Positions 35,482 to 44,165 of a stretch of DNA of 64,000 nt are shown in pieces. This stretch comes from Petralouisia muris. Lineage in GTDB: Bacteria > Bacillota > Clostridia > Lachnospirales > Lachnospiraceae. The number at the start of each line of letters is the position of its first letter. The stretch's first letter is position 1. The notes beneath the pieces are model-generated. The model made no database searches. It was not told the DNA's origin and saw only the letters and a list, made by a program, of their open reading frames with translations. Location: contig NZ_SRYA01000001.1 in the NCBI RefSeq assembly GCF_004793545.1, positions 186,001-250,000 of the forward strand, given 5' to 3'. Position numbers and translations under genes: made by a program.

Positions 35482-36669
35482 TCAGATAATGCCTTCCGCC
35501 CGCATATGCTCCATCTTTTCTCCGGAAATGCCAAGCTCCTTCAGATACCCTTCTGTATCTGCGCCCAATGTTGGAGCCGGAGCAATTTCATCGTCCCCAT
35601 CCTCAGCGGCGCCGATAAATTTGGCCGCCCGGCCAATCTGCAGAGTGTCTCCCGCCTCAGGATCCTGGATGTGAATTAACATCTTCCGGTCCGCCACCTG
35701 GGGATCTTCCGCCAGCTCCTTAAAGGTATTGCAGGGGCCGCCCGGCACCATTGCCTCCCGGCAAATCATATCAGCCTCTTCAATGGTGATGGTTGCAAAA
35801 TAGTCCCGAAGCTGCTGGTCAAGATCACCGAAATAATTCTCCATGGACCGGGCCGGGTCATGAGCGTAACGGGGATCTTCCGCCCACACATCATTTCCTG
35901 CACACTTTGCAAAATTAATCCACTGCACATCGCTTCCGATACTCAAAGAGAACCAGCCGTCCTTACACCGGAACGTATCGGTGGGGTTGGTGGTGGGGAA
36001 GCCGTTTCCAATCCGTTTAGGCAGCGTATTCATTCCCAAAAGCCCCTCTACAAAAGTATCATCCAGAGATACCATGGTGTGCCATACGCTGACAGACACC
36101 TTCATGCCTTCCCCGGTTTCCTGAGCTTTCAGATAGGCCGCCAGCATGCCTGCGCTTAAATGCCAGCTGCTGTAAATATAAGCCAGCGGAAAACCGAACT
36201 TGGTAGGTCGCTCAGGAAATCCTGTCTTTTCCTGCAGACCGGATCTGGAATTAATCAGCAGGTCATAATCCGGCATATCCTTCCATGGCCCCGACTCCCC
36301 GTAAGGGGTAAGCACGCCGTAAATAAGCTTGGGATTCACTGCTTTCAAATCTTCATATCCCAGTCCCAGCTTCTTCATTGCCGCCTCCGGCTGATTCACC
36401 ACCAGCATGTCAAACTGGGGAACCAGACGCTTGAGCACCTCTCCTCCGGCGCTTTTTGTAATGTCAAGCGTCATGCTTTTCTTTCCCCGATTGTAAAACG
36501 CCTGATAAATTCCCTCTTTTCCATCTTTGGCCCCGCGCCTGCGGATGGAATCGCCGCCGTGAGGGTTTTCAATCTTAAGCACATCAGCGCCGTAATCGGC
36601 AAACATGCTGCCGGTATAGGGATTGCCGTCCGTAAGATCCAGTACTTTCAGTGAACAAAGTGGCTTCAT
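35482..36669 (-). CDS. CaiB/BaiF-family CoA-transferase paralogue lacking the catalytic Asp
   Basis: 395 residues, type III CoA-transferase fold: VLDLTDGNPYTGSMFADYGADV, KIENPHGGDSIRRRG, and a C-terminal DTEGYLKELGIS. Counting back from the TGEG motif, the position of the catalytic aspartate is occupied by Tyr164 (in PLAYIYSSWH), and no Asp lies within ten residues. In benzylsuccinate CoA-transferase (BbsEF) only one of two paralogous subunits keeps the Asp, so a structural or regulatory partner role is likely here. It is the first gene of the leftward operon, read from the promoter at 36751-36780. Confidence 0.88.
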   Translation of the reverse strand: MKPLCSLKVLDLTDGNPYTGSMFADYGADVLKIENPHGGDSIRRRGAKDGKEGIYQAFYNRGKKSMTLDITKSAGGEVLKRLVPQFDMLVVNQPEAAMKKLGLGYEDLKAVNPKLIYGVLTPYGESGPWKDMPDYDLLINSRSGLQEKTGFPERPTKFGFPLAYIYSSWHLSAGMLAAYLKAQETGEGMKVSVSVWHTMVSLDDTFVEGLLGMNTLPKRIGNGFPTTNPTDTFRCKDGWFSLSIGSDVQWINFAKCAGNDVWAEDPRYAHDPARSMENYFGDLDQQLRDYFATITIEEADMICREAMVPGGPCNTFKELAEDPQVADRKMLIHIQDPEAGDTLQIGRAAKFIGAAEDGDDEIAPAPTLGADTEGYLKELGISGEKMEHMRAEGII

Positions 36670-36745
36670 AGTTTCGTCTCCCTTCTTTTACTTTTACGTG
36701 AAAACTGACAGTCAAAAAAAATTACTCCTATATCTGTCCTGTTGC

Positions 36746-36780
36746 TAGGAAGTATAACACGTACTAGTTTCCTAAGTCAA
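36746..36780 (-). promoter_or_regulatory. Promoter and embedded operator of the leftward CoA operon
   Basis: Reading leftward: -35 TTGACT (36780-36775), an 18-bp spacer, and -10 TATACT (36756-36751). The inverted repeat TAGGAA-N17-TTCCTA (36746-36774) starts just after the -35 box and ends at the -10 box. A protein bound there would block RNA polymerase. The binding regulator is unknown. Confidence 0.65.
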
Positions 36781-36848
36781 ATCACAAAATCAGACAATAT
36801 TTCAATTGATTTTTTGGTAAAATTGCACAATCAGTTTTTTTCTTCTAT

Positions 36849-36878
36849 GAAATATCATTTTCTAAAATGACGTATTTC
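36849..36878. promoter_or_regulatory. Nested inverted repeat in the divergent region
   Basis: The core TCATTTT-CT-AAAATGA (36855-36870) is flanked by GAAATA (36849-36854) and TATTTC (36873-36878), giving two nested pairs of inverted arms. It lies about 70 bp upstream of the rightward promoter and is a candidate regulator-binding site. AT-rich sequence lowers its weight. Confidence 0.4.
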
Positions 36879-36902
36879 CCATGACAAACAGAAAAAACTT
36901 TG

Positions 36903-36951
36903 GAATTTTCAAAATTCAGCCATTGACAAAATCAAATCCATTGATTATGAT
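36903..36951 (+). promoter_or_regulatory. Promoter of fixA-fixB-caiC-etfBA with upstream palindrome
   Basis: TTGACA (36923-36928), a 17-bp spacer and TATGAT (36946-36951) form a near-consensus sigma-A promoter 80 nt before the fixA start. A perfect palindrome GAATTTTCAAAATTC (36903-36917) ends 5 bp upstream of the -35 box, a usual place for an activator or repressor. The rest of the 362-nt divergent region holds no gene. Confidence 0.75.
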
Positions 36952-37031
36952 AAACACATCAAAAATACTTTTTCGTGAAAGTTTCCGAAAAACGTATCAA
37001 ACCCATCACATAGGAAAGGAAGAACAGGTAT

Positions 37032-37796
37032 ATGAAAATCATTGCATGTTGTAAAATCGTTCCAAACGAAGAAGAAATTACAGTTCTGCCAGACCGGACC
37101 CTTGCAATGGCAGACGCATCACTGAAAATCAGCCAGTACGACTTAAACGCCTTGGAAAGCGGCAAGACGCTGGCAGCAGAAAGCGGCGGAACCATGACGG
37201 CCCTCTCCATCGGCTCCGGCGCTTATCTGGAAAATTCCAAAATCCGCAAAGATATTTTATCCCGGGGCGCAGACGATCTTGCCCTTGTGATTGACAACGA
37301 TCACGACTTTTCTGATTCCCTGCAGACTGCAAAAGCCATTGCAGGCGCAGTAAAAGCTATGGATTCCTATGACGTGGTGCTCTGCGGCGCAGGCTCCAGC
37401 GATCTGTACCTTCAGGAAGTGGGCATCCAGGCTGGAACCCTCTTAGGCGTTCCCGTTGTCAACAACGTAACCGGCATTAAAATTGCTTCTGAACACAGTC
37501 TGGAAGTGGAACGGACCCTGGAGGAAGAAGTGGAAGTCTTAGAGGTGACGCTTCCCGCTGTGCTCTCTGTTTCCTCTGAAATTAACGTACCGGCAGTTCC
37601 AAGCATGCGTGAAATTATGAAAGCAGGCAAAAAACCTGTGAACACACTTACCATTGACGCAGACATCACCCCTTCTTCCGCCACAGCAGAACAGCTTGCT
37701 CCCCAGCAGCAGGAACGCCGTCAGGAAATTGTGGAAGGCGACAACGAAGAGGCTGTAGATGCACTTGTTTCATTCCTGAGAAAAGAAGGATTTTAA
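37032..37796 (+). CDS. fixA: FixA-type electron transfer flavoprotein beta subunit
   Basis: 254 residues. It matches the FixA of the E. coli cai-fix system as I recall it (256 residues) in many positions: KISQYDLNALE, RKDILSRGADDL, LCGAGSSDLYLQEVG, VERTLEEE, VPSMREIMKAGKKPV and the end RQEIVEGDNEEAV. It binds the N-terminal half of the Etf dimer and, with FixB, passes electrons to the CaiA-type reductase. AGGAAGGAAGAACAGG precedes the ATG. It is the first gene of the rightward operon. FixC and FixX, the usual quinone-side donors, are not encoded here. Confidence 0.92.
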   Translation: MKIIACCKIVPNEEEITVLPDRTLAMADASLKISQYDLNALESGKTLAAESGGTMTALSIGSGAYLENSKIRKDILSRGADDLALVIDNDHDFSDSLQTAKAIAGAVKAMDSYDVVLCGAGSSDLYLQEVGIQAGTLLGVPVVNNVTGIKIASEHSLEVERTLEEEVEVLEVTLPAVLSVSSEINVPAVPSMREIMKAGKKPVNTLTIDADITPSSATAEQLAPQQQERRQEIVEGDNEEAVDALVSFLRKEGF

Positions 37797-37815
37797 GTAG
37801 AGGAGGATATTCATT

Positions 37816-38742
37816 ATGGCAATTCAGTCTGTTTTTATTGTTAGTGACAACTATGCTGTCCTGCCGGAATTCTGTGCAGGGGCAAAAAATCTGGCAGATT
37901 CCGTAACTGCCGTTGTATTCGGCGATGAAGCTGCCGCTAAAGAATATGCATCCTGCGGCGCAGACAAAATCGTTTACTGTCCGGTTTCTGAAGAAGGCGC
38001 ACCGGAAGATTATGCTGAAATCATTGCAGCGCTCATAAAAGAGCAGCCCAAAGCAATCGTTATGGTAAACAACAGCATCCGTGGACGCTGCCTGGCAGGC
38101 AAGCTTTCCGTTTATCTGGATACCGCTGTTTTGGGAAGCGTCAACGAATTAACGGTAGAAAATGACGTTCTTTGCTGCCGCAGAGTGGTATACGGCGGAA
38201 CGGCTCAGCGCAAGGAAAGCTTCACAGCCGACTACGGCGTGATCACCATTTCTACCGGTATTTTTGAAGCTCCCCAAGAGACTTCCGGAAATGCCGAAAT
38301 CCTTCCGATTCCGGGGGAACCGGCTGCTCCTATCCGCAGAATTTCCCGCAGCGAGAAAAAGGAAGGCACGGTTAACCTGGTTGCCGCAAAGCGCATTGTA
38401 GACGTAGGCCGTGGCCTTGCTTCCGAAGAAGATCTTGAAATGTGCAGAAACCTGGCCAAGGTTCTGGACGCTGAGGTTGGCTGCTCCCGTCCGGTTGCTG
38501 AGAATAACAAATGGATGCCTAAGGCATGCTATTTAGGAATCACTGGTGTACAGGTAAAACCGGAACTGATTGTTGTGCTGGGCGTATCTGGTCAGGTACA
38601 GCACATCGGCGGCATCAACAAATCCAAAGTAATTGTTGCCATCAACAAGGACAAAGCAGCTCCCGTTTTCAAAAATGCTGATTTCGGGCTGGTAGGCGAT
38701 ATGTACAAAATTGTACCGGCTTTAATTGAAAAGCTTTCTTAA
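37816..38742 (+). CDS. fixB: FixB-type electron transfer flavoprotein alpha subunit
   Basis: 308 residues, FAD-binding Etf alpha subunit. The C-terminal FAD domain is clear: AAKRIVDVGRGLASEEDLEM, GCSRPVAENNKWMP, YLGITGVQVKPELIVVLGVSGQVQHIGGI and VGDMYKIVPALIEKL. It begins 19 nt after fixA with an AGGAGG site. It pairs with FixA as electron carrier for the CaiA-like enzyme. This lineage differs from the second Etf pair downstream, so the operon carries two distinct Etfs. Confidence 0.92.
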   Translation: MAIQSVFIVSDNYAVLPEFCAGAKNLADSVTAVVFGDEAAAKEYASCGADKIVYCPVSEEGAPEDYAEIIAALIKEQPKAIVMVNNSIRGRCLAGKLSVYLDTAVLGSVNELTVENDVLCCRRVVYGGTAQRKESFTADYGVITISTGIFEAPQETSGNAEILPIPGEPAAPIRRISRSEKKEGTVNLVAAKRIVDVGRGLASEEDLEMCRNLAKVLDAEVGCSRPVAENNKWMPKACYLGITGVQVKPELIVVLGVSGQVQHIGGINKSKVIVAINKDKAAPVFKNADFGLVGDMYKIVPALIEKLS

Positions 38743-38794
38743 AGGCTTTTATAAATAATAATATTTTTTCCAGGAGTTACAAAGGAGCATTGTT

Positions 38795-40360
38795 ATGATA
38801 GCAGATATTGTAGGAAACCGTACTTTAAAAAGCCAATGGGATGAAACCGTAACACTTTATGGGAAAAACCTTTTTTTGAAATATATATCCATACAAGATG
38901 AAATTTGTTCTTTCACTTATCAGGAATTTGATCGGAAGGTTAAGCAGGCTGCCAACCTGCTTTCGGATCTGGGCATTCAAAAAGGCGATTTTGTGGCGCT
39001 TCACCTGCACAACCGGCCGGAATATCTGGTCTGTTGGCTGGCAATCGCCCAAATCGGCGCAGTCTCGGTCCCAATCAATGAACATTTTCAGTCCGGAGAA
39101 TGCAGCTATATCCTCCAAAAATGCGACATCTCCCATCTGATTGCAGAACCATGCTCCATTGGAATTTACCTGGAACTCTATGATAAGCTCCGGCTGAAAA
39201 CGCTGCTTTTAGCCGGCGGAGAATCGGAGAATCCAAGAGTGATCTCTCTGGAACCTGCCTTAAAGCAGCAGCCGGACTCTTTAAAAAAGCAGACAGAGGT
39301 ATGCTCCGAAGATACTGCTGTCATCCTGTTCACTTCCGGCACCACCCGCCATCCCAAGGGCGTAATTTACACCCATTGTAATGTGATTTACGGCGGGCTG
39401 CTTCATGCAGAGCAGATCTGTATGCGCACCGGGGATCGTTTTTTGACCTCCATGCCCTGTTACCATATGGATTTTCAGGAAATGGCTGCAGCCCCTGTAA
39501 TTTGCACCGGGAGCACATTAATTATGTCGGAACATTACAGTGCAAGGCGGTTCTGGCGCCAGGTTTACGAACACAAAGCAGATTTTACCGATACCATGTC
39601 CCTAATGAACCGCACTTTGCTGATGCAGCCTGTTCAGCCTTGGGAAAAGGAACACAGCCTGAAGCAGATTTACTTTTCCATGGGATTAAGCGACCAGGAA
39701 AAAGAAGCCTTTGAAAAGCGTTTCAACGTCCGGCTTTTAAACTCTTACGGCATGACGGAAACGGTTTCCGCCGTCACCTGCGTGCCTCCCTGGGGCGACC
39801 AGCACTGGCCCTCGGTGGGCCGGCCTGCCCTTTCCTACGAAATAAAGATTGTGGATGAGCAGGGAAACGCCCTTCCCCCAGGAACGGAAGGAGAAATCTG
39901 TGTCCACGGCGTACCCGGCCGCTCTCTGGTACAGGGCTATTACCAGGATGAAGAGGCCACCAAACGGCTGCTGGACGAGGAAGGCTGGCTTCATTCCGGG
40001 GACTGGGGCTATCTGGACGAGGAAGGCTGGCTCTTTTTTCTGGGACGCTGCGGCCAAATTATCAAGCGTTCCGGGGAAAACATCAGCTGCACGGAGGTGG
40101 AATGCGTCCTGACCTCCCACCGCCTGATTTCCGACGCTGCCGTAATCGGTGTGCCGGATTCCATCCGGGGGCAGGCAGTGAAAGCTTTCATTCAGCCAAA
40201 AGAAGGCGAAACCTTAAGCAAAGAGGATGTGATCGGTTACTGCGAACAACATCTTGCCAAATTCAAAGTTCCTACCCAGATTGTATTTGTCACGGAATTT
40301 CCCCGGACTGCAACTGGGAAAATCAAAAAAAATCTTCTCAACCAGGAGGAATCAGAATGA
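38795..40360 (+). CDS. caiC: CaiC-like acyl-CoA ligase (AMP-forming)
   Basis: 521 residues of the ANL superfamily. The ATP-binding P-loop is ILFTSGTTRHPKGV; A5 is LLNSYGMTETV; A7/A8 read LHSGDWGYLDEEGWLFFLGRCGQIIKRSGENIS; and the terminal catalytic lysine is in RTATGKIKKN. Length and several blocks (IALAQ-type IGAVSVPINEHF, VYSARRFW-like HYSARRFWRQV) recall E. coli CaiC, the carnitine/betaine-CoA ligase. It should make the first CoA ester by ATP use, priming the pathway, after which the CoA-transferases recycle CoA. The stop overlaps the next start by 4 nt. Confidence 0.9.
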   Translation: MIADIVGNRTLKSQWDETVTLYGKNLFLKYISIQDEICSFTYQEFDRKVKQAANLLSDLGIQKGDFVALHLHNRPEYLVCWLAIAQIGAVSVPINEHFQSGECSYILQKCDISHLIAEPCSIGIYLELYDKLRLKTLLLAGGESENPRVISLEPALKQQPDSLKKQTEVCSEDTAVILFTSGTTRHPKGVIYTHCNVIYGGLLHAEQICMRTGDRFLTSMPCYHMDFQEMAAAPVICTGSTLIMSEHYSARRFWRQVYEHKADFTDTMSLMNRTLLMQPVQPWEKEHSLKQIYFSMGLSDQEKEAFEKRFNVRLLNSYGMTETVSAVTCVPPWGDQHWPSVGRPALSYEIKIVDEQGNALPPGTEGEICVHGVPGRSLVQGYYQDEEATKRLLDEEGWLHSGDWGYLDEEGWLFFLGRCGQIIKRSGENISCTEVECVLTSHRLISDAAVIGVPDSIRGQAVKAFIQPKEGETLSKEDVIGYCEQHLAKFKVPTQIVFVTEFPRTATGKIKKNLLNQEESE

Positions 40361-41163
40361 ACATACTTGTATGCATTAAACAGGTGCCGGATACTACTGA
40401 AATCAAAATAGATCCGGTAAAAAATACACTGATCCGCGAAGGCGTTCCATCCATCGTCAACCCATTTGACGGTTATGCACTGGAAGCCGCTGCCCGCATC
40501 AAGGACAAGAATCCTGACGTCAAAATTGTCGTGCTTTCCATGGGACCGGCACAGGCCAAAAATGCTTTAAAAGAATGCCTGGCCATTGCCGCTGACAAGG
40601 CGTATCTCCTTACTGACCGGGCTTTCGGCGGTTCTGACACGCTGGCGACCAGCTATATTCTCTCCCAGGCCATCCGCCATGTGGAGACATTAGAAGGCAA
40701 GTTTGACCTTATTTTCTGCGGTAAACAGGCCATTGACGGGGATACGGCGCAGGTTGGCCCTGAAATTGCAGAGCACCTGGGGCTTCCCCAGATTACATAT
40801 GGACTGGAAGCTTCCGCAGAAGACGGCAAAGTCATTGTGAAAAAGGAAGTAGAAGAAGGCGTACAGGTAATTACCGCCTCTATGCCCTGCCTGGTAACCT
40901 ATACCAAGCCTTCCTGGGACCCCAGATATCCCACTCTGAAACGTAAAATGGCTGCCAACCGTGCAGAAATTCCTGACATTACCGCCGCAGACCTGACAGA
41001 AATCAATTTGGAACAGGCCGGCTTAAAGGGCTCTCCCACCAAAGTAAAAGCAACTTTCGTACCGCCAAGGAAAAGCGGCGGCATAATCATTCAGGAGGAT
41101 ACTCCTGCTGAGAGCGCCATGAAGCTGTTTGCACTGATGAATGACGGCGGGTTATGCTCATAA
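40357..41163 (+). CDS. etfB: Electron transfer flavoprotein beta subunit, clostridial bifurcating type
   Basis: 268 residues starting MNILVCIKQVPDTTEIKID at 40357, with AGGAGG upstream and ATGA overlap with the ligase stop. The block AFGGSDTLATSYILSQAI and LIFCGKQAIDGDTAQVGPEIAEHLGLPQ matches bifurcating EtfB of Clostridia and Acidaminococcus as I recall it. In those enzymes NADH reduces ferredoxin and enoyl-CoA together through a second FAD in the Etf. The natural partner here is the Bcd-like dehydrogenase at 30103-31245. Bifurcation itself is inferred from likeness. Confidence 0.93.
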   Translation: MNILVCIKQVPDTTEIKIDPVKNTLIREGVPSIVNPFDGYALEAAARIKDKNPDVKIVVLSMGPAQAKNALKECLAIAADKAYLLTDRAFGGSDTLATSYILSQAIRHVETLEGKFDLIFCGKQAIDGDTAQVGPEIAEHLGLPQITYGLEASAEDGKVIVKKEVEEGVQVITASMPCLVTYTKPSWDPRYPTLKRKMAANRAEIPDITAADLTEINLEQAGLKGSPTKVKATFVPPRKSGGIIIQEDTPAESAMKLFALMNDGGLCS

Positions 41164-41193
41164 ATTGCGAGTATTATAAGGAGGAATCGTATC

Positions 41194-42198
41194 ATGGAAG
41201 TCAAAAGTAAAGACCTTTGGGTATTTATTGAAACAAAAGAAGACGGCTCACCGAAAAAAGTCGGCCTTGAGCTTTTAAACCCGGGCAAGGATATGGCAAA
41301 AAAACAGGGAGGCGCATTAGTAGCTGTTGTCATCGGCTGCAGTGTTGACGCTTCCGTGGAAGCTGCTTCCCGTTACGGCGCTGATACTGTGATCGCAGTG
41401 GATGGAGAAGAGTTCAAAGAATACTCCACAGACGCTTATACCATTGCCATCACCAAGCTGGTGGAAAAATACGGCCCTACCAGCATGTTAATCGGCGCAA
41501 CTAACAACGGCCGGGACTTAGGCCCCAGAATTGCCTGCCGCCTTCACACCGGCTTAACGGCAGACTGCACCGCTCTTGACATTGACGAGGAAACCGGAAA
41601 TGTGGCGTGGACCCGTCCCGCCTTCGGCGGAAATCTGATGGCAACGATTATGTGCCCGGAGCACCGCCCCCAGATGGGCACCGTCCGCCCCGGCGTATTT
41701 AAGATGGCAGAGCCTTCGGATCGTAAGGCAGAAGTGATTCACGAGGACATTTCTGTTCCTGCAGAGGATATCCGCACTCAGGTGATCGAGTTAATCCGGG
41801 AACTGGATGCAGAAACGGTAGACTTAGAGGGTGCACAGATCATTGTCTCTGGCGGCCGCGGCGTCAAAGGACCAGAGGGATTTGAGCCAATCCGGGCGCT
41901 GGCAGAAGCTTTAGGCGGCACAGTAGGCGCTTCCCGGGCTGCTGTGGATTCCGGCTGGATTCCCCATGCGCACCAAGTTGGACAGACTGGCAAAACAGTA
42001 GGGCCCAAACTCTACATTGCCTGCGGAATCTCCGGCGCTATCCAGCATTTGGCCGGCATGAGCAGCTCTGACCGGATTATTGCCATCAATAAAGATCCGG
42101 ATGCGCCTATTTTCGGCGTGGCGGATTATGGCATTGTGGGAGATTTGTTTGAGGTGCTTCCAGTATTAACGGATGCCATTAAGAAGGCGAAGGCTTAG
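41194..42198 (+). CDS. etfA: Electron transfer flavoprotein alpha subunit
   Basis: 334 residues, FAD-binding alpha subunit: [67 protein letters not shown] and [15 protein letters not shown]. It follows etfB by 30 nt with AGGAGG before the ATG and completes the second Etf. It is the last gene of the rightward operon; a strong terminator follows 30 nt downstream. Confidence 0.95.
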   Translation: MEVKSKDLWVFIETKEDGSPKKVGLELLNPGKDMAKKQGGALVAVVIGCSVDASVEAASRYGADTVIAVDGEEFKEYSTDAYTIAITKLVEKYGPTSMLIGATNNGRDLGPRIACRLHTGLTADCTALDIDEETGNVAWTRPAFGGNLMATIMCPEHRPQMGTVRPGVFKMAEPSDRKAEVIHEDISVPAEDIRTQVIELIRELDAETVDLEGAQIIVSGGRGVKGPEGFEPIRALAEALGGTVGASRAAVDSGWIPHAHQVGQTGKTVGPKLYIACGISGAIQHLAGMSSSDRIIAINKDPDAPIFGVADYGIVGDLFEVLPVLTDAIKKAKA

Positions 42199-42228
42199 AA
42201 TAAAGAGATTTAAAATTGTCTATCAGAG

Positions 42229-42276
42229 AAAGGGGTTGTTGGGAAATTTGTCTTTTCCTGACAGCCCCTTTGTTCT
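42229..42276 (+). terminator. Terminator after etfA
   Basis: AAAGGGG (42229-42235) pairs with CCCCTTT (42265-42271), extended by TTGT/ACAG, followed by TGTTCT. It is placed 30 nt after the etfA stop. Confidence 0.75.
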
Positions 42277-42287
42277 ATAACTTGAAA

Positions 42288-42692
42288 TTAAATAAACATA
42301 TTAAAGTTAAAACTGAGCATATATCCTTTTTTCAAATGATAATGCTCTAAATATCTCAAAAGCTGTTCTTCCCTTCTCTCATGATACGCAATCATCTGCA
42401 TCTGAAAATCCATACTTACCACATAATATTCGTCTTTTAAATATTCTTTCAGAGCAGGGAGCGTTGTGGTTTTCCCATATTGGCGGACACGGTTTAATGT
42501 AAAATATTCTCCCCGGCAATCAGTTTTTTCATTCCGGCCAGACGGGAACTGATGTCTATCTAATAATTGCCTATTCCATTGATAATCGGCTTTAAATTAG
42601 TCTGTGATAATCTGATCCACTATCGCTGATGTGTCGGCAATATAATGCAGAGAGGGAACACAGATTCCTGTGACGTTAAATCTTTTCTTCAT
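42288..42692 (-). pseudogene. Degenerate AAA-ATPase-like gene (fragment A)
   Basis: A decayed, frameshifted and internally deleted gene. The start MKKRFNVTGICVPSLHYIADTSAIVDQIITD is followed by stops. Shifting frame gives a Walker-A-like remnant (RVRQYGKTTTLPALKEYL) and then DEYYVVSMDFQMQMIAYHE. The end reads LLRYLEHYHLKKGYMLSFNFN, the typical C-terminus of the multicopy AAA-ATPase/PD-(D/E)XK-type proteins of gut Clostridia. The middle of the usual protein of around 500 residues is gone. The 300 bp beyond its start hold only short frames that I do not recognise. Confidence 0.7.
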
Positions 42693-42990
42693 ATAAATTC
42701 CCCGTTCTTTTCTTTGTTTCCATGATACGCACATTTTGAACTTACTCACATTTTAACGGAGGCGGGAAGAATATGCAAATACTTATTTTCAATGGCTGTC
42801 GATCGTTCTCTGGAGCCTCTATATTACAAAAGATTGTCCGATACCTTCTGGCACTGCTGGCACCCGGTATAACACTGCATCCAAAAAGGGCTTCCACAGA
42901 AAAATAAACAAGTTTCAAATGAATTCTTGCAGATTTCTATCATCAAATGATATACTTAAAGCCATACCACACAGAAAGGGTGACAATCCT

Positions 42991-43324
42991 ATGGGATTTT
43001 ATGTAAATCCTCCGGCAGATGCATTTCAAGCGGTTTTAAAATCAAAAATTTACATTGATAAATCTGAACAGGCATGATGTACTATTTTTTGATATTACAT
43101 CTTTTATTTCCATGGCAGATACAATTAATGCCACAGTCCGAAATTTGCAAGCTGATATCATCCAGGAATTAACCGAAGCATTTCCAGACTGTGTAACCAA
43201 AAGCACTGTTTAAAGCACTCATGCAGATTCATGCAAAAACCGGAAGAAAATTTTTCATCATTATTGATGAATGGGACGCATTATTCCGTGAGGCAAAAGA
43301 GAATACAAGCTTACAATTAGAATA
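42991..43324 (+). pseudogene. Degenerate AAA-ATPase-like gene (fragment B)
   Basis: A second remnant of the same broad class in opposite orientation. It begins MGFYVNPPADAFQAVLKSKIYIDKSE after a GGGTGACA site, then loses the Walker A region. It resumes as DVLFFDITSFISMADTINATVRNLQADIIQELTEAF and, after another stop, LMQIHAKTGRKFFIIIDEWDALFREAKENT (Walker B IIIDEWD). It ends where the truncated AraC-type gene begins from the other side, so the junction near 43.33 kb looks like a rearrangement or deletion endpoint. Confidence 0.7.
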
Positions 43325-43976
43325 AGTCCGCTCTATAACTCTGGGAAGGAAAATTTACATACTCTGCGATCATCGACAAGGTTTCATTGGAATAGAGCAG
43401 CAGATTCGAAGAACGCTCCACTTTCACTTCATTTACATAATCCTGAAAACACATCCCTGTATCCTTTTTAAATAACCGGGACAAATAACTGCTGCTGATT
43501 CCCAGCATTCCGGCAATCTGATCCAAATATATTTTCTCCCGGAAATGTTTCTGGACATAGTCTTTGCATTGTTCCGTATAACCGGAGGTATGGCGCCTGT
43601 GTTTCTGGGCTTTTACTCCCTTTGCCAGGTAATACAGGCCCTTCTCCCAGCTCTCTGAAATTCCATAATGATGGTAAAATCTGTGATTTTCCACACGGCT
43701 CATCACACTTGAGCTTATAGGGCCGATAAAATAATACAGTTTTTCATGTTTGATGCAGATAAAATAAATACCGAACTCATCCGGATAAATTACCGGAAGC
43801 TCCTGATTATCTGCAGCAAAAATAAGATATTCCCGAAGCTCCCGATTCTCATAGATGGGATTGTACCGGGGATTTTCCTCATAGGAAATCAACTTCTGTT
43901 CTCTCAGGCAATATATGCCCGTATGCAGCAAATGAGATAATTGTACAAATGTATACTTTTGCGTGTCTGATTTCAT
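43317..43976 (-). pseudogene. AraC-family regulator truncated at its 3' end
   Basis: 219 residues. An N-terminal sensing region of about 130 residues (YYFIGPISSSVMSRVENHRFYHHY) precedes an AraC helix-turn-helix (REKIYLDQIAGMLGISSSYLSRLFKKDTGMCFQDYVNEVKVE). The second helix-turn-helix starts normally (NETLSMIAEYVNFPSQSY), then becomes RADLF and stops, where family members continue with a second F-KK-G-P-YR segment. The DNA beyond is the AAA-ATPase remnant. Loss of the last 20-30 residues probably inactivates DNA binding. A good ribosome site precedes the ATG at 43976. Confidence 0.75.
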
Positions 43977-44165
43977 CCTATCTCTTCCTGTTGTTTGATA
44001 TGCCAGAAACTACAGATTCAAAGCCTCTGCCTGCTTGTTTTATTCTTTTATTTTAGCACATACCAGAAACTGGGAAATGCTTTTTTTCATATACACGCTC
44101 TGAAGCATAATGGCAATCTCAATGTCCCTTTGGCCCTTTTGGGACTGGCCGGGCAAAACAGCAAT

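Noticed and set aside
25092-42198. Bile-acid 7-dehydroxylation (bai) operon
   Set aside because: CoA ligase, CaiB/BaiF transferases and an MFS carrier fit, but no BaiE dehydratase, BaiA short-chain dehydrogenase or BaiCD/BaiH flavoenzymes are present, and the CaiA/FixAB likeness is much closer.
42773-42907. 44-residue frame (MQILIFNGCRSFSG...) between the two ATPase remnants
   Set aside because: A GGAGG-like site exists upstream, but the frame lies in a decayed region and has no recognisable family.
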